A stretch of DNA of 64,000 bases. Origin: Halorubrum amylolyticum (GTDB lineage Archaea > Halobacteriota > Halobacteria > Halobacteriales > Haloferacaceae). Location: assembly GCF_004114995.1 (NCBI RefSeq), contig NZ_SDJP01000001.1, forward strand, positions 310,001 through 374,000, written 5' to 3'. Both the position numbers and the translations under genes were made by a program. The notes under the pieces were generated by a model. It did no database searches. It was not told the origin of the DNA and was given only the letters and a program-made list of their open reading frames with translations. Shown here piece after piece: positions 26,716 to 33,902 of the stretch. Position 1 is the first letter of the stretch, and every line of letters starts with the position of its first letter.

Positions 26716-27681
26716 TCAGTCGGACTGGGGAATCCCCGGCCCGTGCAGCCCGTGCTCGCGGTGTTCGCTGGCGGCGTCGAAGCCGCCGCACATCTCGTAG
26801 AACACCGCCTCGGGGTCTCTGTTCCACTGCCACTTCCAGCGCGTCCGGACGAGCAGGGAGATCTTGCGGACGAAGGAGAGCTCCGGCGTCGTCGACACCG
26901 TGTCGTACCCCAGATCCCGGATCAGCCGGTGGTGGTCCGCGTACAGCACCGCCGCGAGCAGCACCGCCAGCTGGCAGTCCTCGGGGAGGTACTTGATCCC
27001 CGCAACGCCCTCCTCGTAGAGCCGCTCGGCCCGAGAAAGCTCCTCGCGGACCGCGGCCGCCACGTCGTCGTCGAACTCCAGATCGAGGATCTGTTCCTCG
27101 CTCACGCCGTGCCGCCGGAGCGTCTCCAGCGGGAGGTACACCCGGTCGCGCTCGACCGCGTCCTCGCGCACGTCCCGGATGAAGTTCGTCATCTGGAACG
27201 CCTCGCCGAGCTTCGTCGCGTGGGGGAGCGCCTTCGCCTCGGCCTCCTCGTCGAGCTCCATGATCGCCGTCATCATCCGACCGACGGCGGCCGCGGAGCC
27301 GTCCATGTACGACTCCAGCTCCTCGTAGGTCTCGTACCGGTCGGTGTCGATGTCGCTCGCCATCGCGTCGACGAACGCGTGTACGTCTCCGTCCGGGATG
27401 TCGTGCTCGTCGCACACCGCGGCGAACGCCGCCAACACCGGGTCATCGGTCTCCGCCTCGCCCAGCCCGGCCCGGCGGAGCCGGTCCAGCTCCGCCCACT
27501 GTTCGTCCGGCGGCGCGGTGTCCGCGGCGTCGACGACCTCGTCCGCGATCCGGAAGAAGCCGTACAGCACGTACGTCGGGTGACGGATGCGCTCGGGAAG
27601 CAGCCGGGTCGCGACGTGGAACGTCTTCCCGGTCCGACGCTGAATTCGCTTCCCCCGGGCAACCTGCGTCTCCTCTACCAT
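26716..27681 (-). CDS. crtB: Phytoene synthase
   Basis: Condenses two geranylgeranyl diphosphates to phytoene, the entry to C40/C50 carotenoids (bacterioruberin, retinal). The 321-aa protein has both Asp-rich motifs: RIADEVVDAAD in the first half and TNFIRDVREDAVERDRVYLP in the second, plus YMDGSAAAVGRMM. The squalene-synthase alternative is less likely given the strong match to haloarchaeal CrtB. A small zinc-finger gene lies immediately upstream on the same strand. Confidence 0.93.
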   Translation of the reverse strand: MVEETQVARGKRIQRRTGKTFHVATRLLPERIRHPTYVLYGFFRIADEVVDAADTAPPDEQWAELDRLRRAGLGEAETDDPVLAAFAAVCDEHDIPDGDVHAFVDAMASDIDTDRYETYEELESYMDGSAAAVGRMMTAIMELDEEAEAKALPHATKLGEAFQMTNFIRDVREDAVERDRVYLPLETLRRHGVSEEQILDLEFDDDVAAAVREELSRAERLYEEGVAGIKYLPEDCQLAVLLAAVLYADHHRLIRDLGYDTVSTTPELSFVRKISLLVRTRWKWQWNRDPEAVFYEMCGGFDAASEHREHGLHGPGIPQSD

Positions 27682-27820
27682 GCTGACCTCTGACAGTCGG
27701 CAGCGGGGGTCGAGAGCGGGTCGCCAATCATAACATACGGGTCGGCCTGCAAAAACATAACAGTTCGCACAGCGTGGTTCGGCGCCCGACGGCGGGGCTC
27801 GCCGGTCGCGATCCCCGGCG

Positions 27821-27964
27821 TCAGTAGAAGGTGTCAGAGCAGTCGTAGACGACCCCGTGGTCCGGACAGACGTACTTGCAGTGGCGGTGGTACATCGGCG
27901 TCTCACAGAGGGGACAGGGCCGCCCGCCGGCGTCGGCCGTCATCTCACTCTCGGCGTCGCTCAT
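27821..27964 (-). CDS. Small zinc-finger protein (HVO_2523-like), 47 aa
   Basis: A very short gene encoding PCPLCETPMYHRHCKYVCPD followed by HGVVYDCSDTFY. Four or five Cys and several His residues form a compact zinc finger. This matches, from memory, the HVO_2523 family of haloarchaeal zinc-finger microproteins, which in Haloferax volcanii is next to the phytoene synthase gene, as here. TATA-like ttat at about 27990-27993 lies ~28 bp upstream of the ATG, so it is probably leaderless. Confidence 0.82.
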   Translation of the reverse strand: MSDAESEMTADAGGRPCPLCETPMYHRHCKYVCPDHGVVYDCSDTFY

Positions 27965-28036
27965 ACCGGGTCGAACGGGCGCGTCCGCCATAACCGCTGT
28001 CCTCGGCGGAGAAACGCGCAGAGCGGAGCGTGCGGG

Positions 28037-28588
28037 TCACTCGTCGGCCAGCGAGTCGTACACCGACTCCGCCACCCGCTCCTCGCCGAACGGGAGCGTC
28101 AACACGCCGCCCCACTCCTCGTCGGTGAGCGCGGAGACGGTCGCCTCGTCCAGCTCGACCCGCCTGACCTCGGTCCCGTCGAGCGTCATCGACACCGCGA
28201 ACCGATCCGGCTCGTCCGTCGCCCCGGCGTCCGCCAGCCCCGTCCGTAACGCCTCGATCCCCGCGTCGTCGAGCGAGACGTACACGCGGTACTCGTCGCC
28301 CTCGGCGATCACGCCCTGAACGCGGTCCAAGTCGCCGGCCCCGAAGAGCCGCCGGTCGTCCTCGCCGTCGCGGAGCAGGCGCGCCTCGAACGGGGCTTCG
28401 GGGTCCGCCGCGACCGACTCGGACCGGTCGCCGCCGGCCCCTCCGGCTCCGACCGCGCCCCCGTCTGAGCCGAGACCGCCGCCGCTCGCGTCGCCGTCGG
28501 TCACCGAGGCGGCGCCGGCGAACCCGACGGCCCCGACCGCAAGCGCGGCCCCGAGCCCGCCGAGCATGCCGCGTCGAGAGAGTTCCAT
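28037..28588 (-). CDS. Tat-exported protein, unknown function
   Basis: Protein of 183 aa with a twin-arginine signal (MELSRRGMLGGLGAALAVG, Arg5-Arg6 and a hydrophobic core), then a Gly/Asp-rich linker and a small globular domain (LDRVQGVIAEGDEYRVYVSLDDAG, VSMTLDGTEVRRVELDE). No lipobox Cys is seen. TATA-like tttttac at about 28609-28615 supports the ATG. I do not recognise the domain. Confidence 0.65.
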   Translation of the reverse strand: MELSRRGMLGGLGAALAVGAVGFAGAASVTDGDASGGGLGSDGGAVGAGGAGGDRSESVAADPEAPFEARLLRDGEDDRRLFGAGDLDRVQGVIAEGDEYRVYVSLDDAGIEALRTGLADAGATDEPDRFAVSMTLDGTEVRRVELDEATVSALTDEEWGGVLTLPFGEERVAESVYDSLADE

Positions 28589-28781
28589 ACGCGACGGTCC
28601 CCGTCGGCGGTAAAAAGGGTTTCACGCCGATTCACGCGGGTGATAACGGGGTCGGGAAGCCGGCCGGAACCGCCTCGGAACTGGTTCTATCGTATTACAC
28701 AAAGGCTTACACGCGCTGAGATGAGTTCTGCTGAAGGAGACGACCGGTGTTACTCTCGGTGTCTGTTCCCGTATGCAACTC

Positions 28782-29360
28782 CTACGCTTCTCCGAACGCG
28801 ATCGACTCGCGGCTCGCCGTCTCGCCGAACAGCCAGTCGGCGTGGTCGACCGCGTACTCCCGGTGCTCCTCGGTGATGTACCCGAGCGCGTCCTCGACGA
28901 CGACGGGGCGGTAGTCGCGGAGGCCCGCGCTGCCGGCGGTGTGGAGCACGCAGACGTTCGCGAGCGTCCCGCAGATCAGCAGGTCGTCGATCCCGTGCGC
29001 GTCGAGGTACCCCTCCAGATCCGTCCGGTAGAAGGCGTCGTACGTGTGCTTCTCGACGACGTGGTCCCCGTCGCGCACGTCGAGGTCGCCGACGAGTTCG
29101 GCGTCCCACGACCCCTCGACGACGTGTTCGCCCCAGCGGTCGAACTCGTCGTAGTAGTGCGTCTCGTCGAACTGCTCGGGCGGGTGTACGTCCCGAGTGT
29201 ACACGACGCTCGCGCCGGCGTCGCGGGCGCGGTCGACGAGGGCGGTCACCGGCTCGACGGCCGCCTCGCTCGGCTCGGCGTAGAGGCTCCCGTCGGGGTG
29301 ACAGAACCCGTTCTGCATGTCGACGACGATCACCGCGGTCTCGGTCGGATCGTACGGCAT
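28782..29360 (-). CDS. pncA: Isochorismatase-fold amidohydrolase (probable nicotinamidase)
   Basis: Cysteine hydrolase of 192 aa. The triad is visible: Asp14 in VVDMQNGF, Lys104 in VEKHTYDAF and Cys137 in TLANVCVLHTA. Nicotinamidase converts nicotinamide to nicotinate. That role is supported by the nicotinate phosphoribosyltransferase gene about 2 kb away, which takes the next step of NAD salvage. Related isochorismatase-like hydrolases cannot be excluded from sequence alone. Confidence 0.8.
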   Translation of the reverse strand: MPYDPTETAVIVVDMQNGFCHPDGSLYAEPSEAAVEPVTALVDRARDAGASVVYTRDVHPPEQFDETHYYDEFDRWGEHVVEGSWDAELVGDLDVRDGDHVVEKHTYDAFYRTDLEGYLDAHGIDDLLICGTLANVCVLHTAGSAGLRDYRPVVVEDALGYITEEHREYAVDHADWLFGETASRESIAFGEA

Positions 29361-29395
29361 GCGCGGCGATTGGACGCCCGAACTCAAAAACCACC

Positions 29396-29479
29396 GGCGC
29401 CGCTCGCGGTCCGGTGCCACCGCGGCGCCGCTCGCAGCCCGATGCCACCGCAGCGCCGCTCGCAGTCCGGCGTCGTTGC
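29396..29479. repeat. Imperfect 28-bp tandem repeat, about 3 copies
   Basis: Units of 28 bp beginning ggcgccgctcgc at 29396, 29424 and (diverged) 29452, in the divergent gap between the amidohydrolase and the surface-protein gene. The first two copies differ at a few positions; the third is diverged at its 3' half. Confidence 0.8.
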
Positions 29480-29527
29480 CGCGACCGCACCGACAAACTA
29501 CTTATCGGGTCGGCCGTAATCGCACCT

Positions 29528-31390
29528 ATGCGACGGGTTCTCACCGTCTCGTTCGTCGCGGCCGCGATAGCCCTCCTCTCGATCGGCGTCGGCGGGGCCG
29601 TCGCCGCCGGACCGGCGGCCGCGATCCCGGGAGACGCCCCGGCCAGCGCGACCGCCGCGGAGTGCGACGCCGGCGCCGGGACCGACACCGTCGGCTGCTG
29701 GAACGGAACGCACTACGAGGAGGCGCTCGCGTTCAACCAGACGGACGGGCTGACCGAGTCGGAGTTGGAGGAGCTGACCCACCTGACGATGGCCCGCGTC
29801 GAGCACGTCCGCGAGCGCCCCTTCCGCGAGGACGTGCCGGTCGAGACCGTCACGCGCTCCGAGTTCACGAACGGCTCCGCGAGCGGGGGCTCGGGCGGCT
29901 CCGAGCCCGAGTACCGACGCTGGAACGACCAGGTGTGGAAGGCGCTGTTCGTCGTCGGCGAGGACGGGAACGCGACCGACGCGATCGACGGCGTCTACGG
30001 CGGGGCAGTCACCGGGTTCTACTCGCCGGGCCAAGACCGGATCGTCCTCGTCGTCCCGGAGGGCGAAGACCCCCAGATCGACCCGTCGACGCTGGCGCAC
30101 GAGCTGGTCCACGCGATGCAGGACCAGTACCACGACCTCACCCGACCCCGATACGTCGGCGCCACGCAGGACGCCGACCTCGCGGTGGACGGGATCGTGG
30201 AGGGCGAGGCGGTCCACGTCGAGGAGGCGTACGACGCGCGCTGCGCCGCCAACTGGACCTGCCTCGCCCCGCCCGACTCCGCCGGTGGGGGCGGTGGGCC
30301 GGCGTCCGACTACAACTTCGGGATTCTCCAGACCGTGCTCCAGCCGTACGCCGACGGCGCGCTCTACGTCGAGGAACTCGTCGACGAGGAGGGGTGGAGC
30401 GCCGTCAACGAGACGATGAACGCGCCGCCGACCGCGACCTCGGAGGTGATCCACCGCGAGCCCGACTACGAGACCGGCGAGGTCGCCTTCGAGGACACGG
30501 CGACCGGCGGGTGGGAGACGTACTCGGACCGAGGAGTCAACGGTTCCGACACCGCCGGCGAGGCGTCGATGTTCGTGATGTTCTGGTACCAGAGCTACGA
30601 GTATCGCCACGCGGTGTTGGACCCGGACGCGACGATTCGGGAAAATGTGCAGATCCACACGCAGCCGGACGAGCGGCTCCGGACCCGCGCGAACTACAAC
30701 TACGCCCACGAGTCCACCGACGGCTGGGCGGGCGACGAGCTGTACCCCTATCGGAACGACGGGAACGCCACCGCGGGCGGGAACGCCACCGCGGGCGACG
30801 ACGCGAACGCCACCGCGGGCGACGACGCGAACGCGACGGCCGGCGACGACGCGAACGCGACGGCCGGCGACGACGGCTACGTCTGGGTGACCGAGTGGCA
30901 GACGGCCGCGGACGCGACCGAGTTCCGCGAGACGTACCTGCGCATGCTGACCGCCCACGGCGGCGACGACTACGCCGAGGGCGAGGTGTACGAGGTCGCT
31001 GACGGCGACTTCCGCGGGGCCTACGGCGTCGAGCGGAACGGGACCACCGTGACGATCGCGCACGCCCCGGAGCCCGCCGACGTGCTCGACCTCCGGCCCG
31101 ACGCCGACCTCGACCGCCCCTCCACCGGGGACGACGCGGACGCGACCGACGGCGACGACGGGACCGACGGCGACGACGGGACCGACGGCGACGACGGGAC
31201 CGACGGCGACGACGCGGACGTGACCGACGGGAGCGACGCCGACGGGGACGACGACCTCGGCGGCGACCCCGACGGCTCTCCCGGTCCCGACGCCGCCACC
31301 GACGACGGCGTACCCGGATTCGGCCTCCCCGTCGCGGTCGTCGGCCTGCTCGCGGCGGTGACCCTCTTCGCGGCCCGCGTGCGGCCCTGA
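29528..31390 (+). CDS. Hvo_1808-like surface protein with HExxH motif and PGF-CTERM
   Basis: Large exported protein of 620 aa. A Sec signal peptide (MRRVLTVSFVAAAIALLSIG) leads to a domain with H191-ELV-H195 (LAHELVHAMQDQY) and downstream DGIVEGEAVHVEEAY, the pattern of a gluzincin-type zinc site. A block of NATAGDDA repeats (about 30764-30873) provides several N-glycosylation sequons. An Asp/Gly/Thr stalk (repeats at 31151-31204) follows, and the C-terminus VPGFG plus a hydrophobic helix and Arg is a PGF-CTERM archaeosortase sorting signal. The Hvo_1808 assignment is from memory; peptidase activity is inferred from the motif. Confidence 0.85.
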   Translation: MRRVLTVSFVAAAIALLSIGVGGAVAAGPAAAIPGDAPASATAAECDAGAGTDTVGCWNGTHYEEALAFNQTDGLTESELEELTHLTMARVEHVRERPFREDVPVETVTRSEFTNGSASGGSGGSEPEYRRWNDQVWKALFVVGEDGNATDAIDGVYGGAVTGFYSPGQDRIVLVVPEGEDPQIDPSTLAHELVHAMQDQYHDLTRPRYVGATQDADLAVDGIVEGEAVHVEEAYDARCAANWTCLAPPDSAGGGGGPASDYNFGILQTVLQPYADGALYVEELVDEEGWSAVNETMNAPPTATSEVIHREPDYETGEVAFEDTATGGWETYSDRGVNGSDTAGEASMFVMFWYQSYEYRHAVLDPDATIRENVQIHTQPDERLRTRANYNYAHESTDGWAGDELYPYRNDGNATAGGNATAGDDANATAGDDANATAGDDANATAGDDGYVWVTEWQTAADATEFRETYLRMLTAHGGDDYAEGEVYEVADGDFRGAYGVERNGTTVTIAHAPEPADVLDLRPDADLDRPSTGDDADATDGDDGTDGDDGTDGDDGTDGDDADVTDGSDADGDDDLGGDPDGSPGPDAATDDGVPGFGLPVAVVGLLAAVTLFAARVRP

Positions 31391-31478
31391 CGGCGGTCGG
31401 TCGCGATCGGTATCGTCCGGAGAGACGCCCCCGTCCGACCCGGGTGGCTTTTCCTCCCCCGCGGCCGAACCGTCGGGC

Positions 31479-32636
31479 ATGACCGAGTTCGACATCGTCG
31501 ACGCGGCCGCGATCCGCGATGGCCGGGCGACCGACGCGTACTTCGAGCAGACCGAGACCGCCCTGGAGCACGCGGGGCGGAACCCCCGCGTCGTCGCCGA
31601 GGTCACCGCCGATCAGTTCCCCGACGGCGACTTCGAGCTGTTCGCCGGGCTGAAGGACGCGGTCGCGCTCCTGGAGGGACGCGACGTCGACGTCGACGCG
31701 ATCCCCGAGGGGCGCCTGTTCGACGGCGGCCCGGTGATGCGGATCGAGGGACCGTACCTCGCGTTCGGGCGGCTGGAGACCTCGCTGTTGGGCTTCCTCT
31801 CGCACGCCTCCGGGATCGCGACCGCCGGGCTCGACTGTCGGGTCGCGGCGCCGGACTCGCAGGTGCTCTCGTTCGGCGCGCGCCACGTCCACCCGTCGAT
31901 GACCGCCGCGGTCGAGCGCTCGGCGCTCGTTGCCGGCCTCGACGGGTTCTCGCACGTCGCCGCCGGCGACCTGATCGGCCGGGAGGCGTCGGGGACGATG
32001 CCGCACGCGCTCGCCATCTGCTTCGGGCGTGGCGAGCAGGAGGCGGCGTGGCGCGCCTTCGACGAGGGCGTCGACGAGTCGGTCCCGCGGATCGCCCTGT
32101 GTGACACCTACTCCGACGAGGTCGACGAGGTGTTGCGTGCGGCCGAGACGCTCGGCGACCGGCTCGACGGCGTCCGGCTCGACACCACCGGCTCGCGCCG
32201 CGGCGACTTCAGACACATCGTTCGGGAGGTCGGGTGGGAACTGGACGTTCGCGGCCACGACGAAATCGACGTGTACGTCTCCGGTGGTCTCGGTCCCGGC
32301 GACCTCCGGGGGCTCCGCGACGTGGTCGACGGCTTCGGCGTGGGCGGCTACGTCTCGAACGCCGACCCGGTCGACTTCGCGCTCGACGTGGTCGAGGTCG
32401 GGGGGGAGCCGGCCGCCAAGCGCGGCAAGCTCTCCGGCGCGAAGGACGTGTACCGCACCGCCGACGGCGCCCACGCGGTCGGGCTGGCGGACCGCTCGGG
32501 TCCCGAGGGCGCCGAGTCGCTCATGGAGCCGGTGATCCGGGGCGGCGACGTGGTCGACGACGACGCGTTCGACATCGACGCCGCGGCGGAGCGCGCGATC
32601 GCCGACGCGGAGGCTGTGGGGTACGGGGCGGAGTAA
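31479..32636 (+). CDS. pncB: Nicotinate phosphoribosyltransferase
   Basis: Converts nicotinate and PRPP to nicotinate mononucleotide in NAD salvage. The 385-aa protein shows family signatures FGARHVHPSMTAAVERSA, CDTYSDEVDEVLRA, GVRLDTTGSRRGDF and DVYVSGGLG (phosphate-binding loop). It is the archaeal short type with a C-terminal AKRGKLSGAKDVYR block. A TATA-like cttttcc is ~28 bp upstream, consistent with leaderless expression. Functionally paired with the amidohydrolase at 28782. Confidence 0.93.
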   Translation: MTEFDIVDAAAIRDGRATDAYFEQTETALEHAGRNPRVVAEVTADQFPDGDFELFAGLKDAVALLEGRDVDVDAIPEGRLFDGGPVMRIEGPYLAFGRLETSLLGFLSHASGIATAGLDCRVAAPDSQVLSFGARHVHPSMTAAVERSALVAGLDGFSHVAAGDLIGREASGTMPHALAICFGRGEQEAAWRAFDEGVDESVPRIALCDTYSDEVDEVLRAAETLGDRLDGVRLDTTGSRRGDFRHIVREVGWELDVRGHDEIDVYVSGGLGPGDLRGLRDVVDGFGVGGYVSNADPVDFALDVVEVGGEPAAKRGKLSGAKDVYRTADGAHAVGLADRSGPEGAESLMEPVIRGGDVVDDDAFDIDAAAERAIADAEAVGYGAE

Positions 32637-32673
32637 CGGAGCGGCTGAAAAGCGGGTCGTTCGTGCGGGTCGA

Positions 32674-33276
32674 CTACAGCTCCTCGACCGCGCCGCCGTC
32701 GGCGCGCTCTCGGAACACCTGCCCTTCGATGAGGGTCACCATCGTCTCCTCGTCCTCCCACGCGTTCGGCGCGAGCTTCGCCTTCCGGCAGGCGCGCGAG
32801 AGGAACTCGGCGCCGGACCAGCCGTTCTCGACGGGGACCGTCGGGTAAAGCCAGCCGTGGGAGTTGCCGCCGTCGACGGCGACGCCGTGGGTGCCGACCT
32901 TCAGGTCGGCGAGGGGGTCGTTGGTGAGCACCGTGTTCGAGACGATGAACACGGAGACGGTGATGTTGTCGAGCTCCTTCGGTTCGACCTCGGAGCCACA
33001 GGAGTCGTCGGAGGCGGCCTTGATGGCGGCCTCGACGATGGCGTGGCCGAGCTGGTCGGAGGTCTCCCACGCGCCGGCGCAGCCGCGGAGCCGCCCTCTC
33101 CCCCTCGTGGACTCCAGCCGGACGAACGCCCCAGTGCGGGCGTAGAACGCCTCGCGCATGCTCCCGGGTTGTTCGCGCTGCCCGTGTCGGACGAACGACT
33201 CGACCGCCTCCCGCGCGAGTTCGACCGCTCGTGCACCGTCGTCGTACGACAGCTGAACGGTCTGAGCCTCGGACAT
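32674..33276 (-). CDS. AMMECR1 domain protein (TIGR00296 family)
   Basis: Protein of 200 aa consisting of one AMMECR1 domain. The hallmark LRGCAG motif is present, with AFVRLES before it and SHGWLYPTVPVENGW, AEFLSRACRKAKLAPNAW after it. The family is near-universal in archaea and eukaryotes but its biochemical role is not settled. Convergent with pncB. Confidence 0.92.
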   Translation of the reverse strand: MSEAQTVQLSYDDGARAVELAREAVESFVRHGQREQPGSMREAFYARTGAFVRLESTRGRGRLRGCAGAWETSDQLGHAIVEAAIKAASDDSCGSEVEPKELDNITVSVFIVSNTVLTNDPLADLKVGTHGVAVDGGNSHGWLYPTVPVENGWSGAEFLSRACRKAKLAPNAWEDEETMVTLIEGQVFRERADGGAVEEL

Positions 33277-33444
33277 GATAGTCCCTTACGTTGCTGACGA
33301 CTTGAACGCTTCCCTTGCGAACCCGGCCGCTCGCGCCCTCGCGACGGGGGGATCTGGGACGGCGCGGATCGGTGTCGCCGCCGGCGACCGCCGCGGTCTC
33401 TCGCCGACCGAACCCCTTATTCACGGGCGTCGGCTAGACGGGAA

Positions 33445-33800
33445 CGGACAGAGGGAGCCCGACTCCCGTGCCGCTGGCATGAGGAAAGTCCCCCCACCGG
33501 CCGGACAGGCGACCGGGCACACGCCCGGAGTCGGAGACGGCTGGCTCTGGAACAGCAACGACACCCCCCGCCCCGACCGATGATCCGCGCGAACCGACCC
33601 GCAAGGGAAGGGAGTTAACCCGGTGAGGGCGCGTGGCTTCGCCACGTTGGCGTGGCTTCGCCACGTTACAGACGGGCGGGAACGGATGGAACGGCGAATC
33701 CTCGCCGGTGCAAGTCCGCGCCACAAGGTAGTCCGGCCACGGCGCGGACGCTCAGCCGAATGTCGGGACGAACCGAAGGGGGCTTACTCCCCTCAGTCCG
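33445..33800 (+). ncRNA. rnpB: RNase P RNA (archaeal type A)
   Basis: Catalytic RNA that matures tRNA 5' ends. The universal CR-I core gaggaaagtcc begins at 33481, and the 3' conserved core gaaccgaagggggcttac (P4 3' strand) is at about 33769-33786. The ends pair as helix P1/P2: cggac-agagggag (33445-33457) with ctcccctcagtccg (33787-33800), which sets the boundaries. TATA-like cttatt at about 33416-33421 lies 27 bp before the inferred 5' end. The RNA contains a tandemly duplicated hairpin (33631-33668). Confidence 0.92.
33631..33668 (+). repeat. Tandemly duplicated hairpin inside RNase P RNA
   Basis: Two 19-nt units, each gcgtggcttcgccacgtt plus one base (g, then a), lie side by side. Each can fold into a 6-bp stem (cgtggc/gccacg) with a 3-nt loop. 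They sit in the variable distal specificity-domain region, probably the P12 arm by position; the helix name is inferred. Confidence 0.85.
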
Positions 33801-33902
33801 CTCTCGCTCGTGAGCGACCGGTGTCTCCGTCGGTGTCGTCGCCCGTGAGATACGTCGTCGCCGTCGGCGACCCACGGAGACCGGGTCCCGACGCCGACGG
33901 GC

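Noticed and set aside
31151..31204. Tandem 18-bp repeats as a mobile or regulatory element
   Set aside because: They are in-frame coding repeats (GDDGTD units) of the surface-protein stalk, typical low-complexity halophile linkers.
29498..31606. Minus-strand open frame of 702 codons opposite the surface-protein gene
   Set aside because: The plus strand encodes a clear signal peptide, HExxH and PGF-CTERM; the minus frame is repetitive VVAVGPVV-type shadow sequence.
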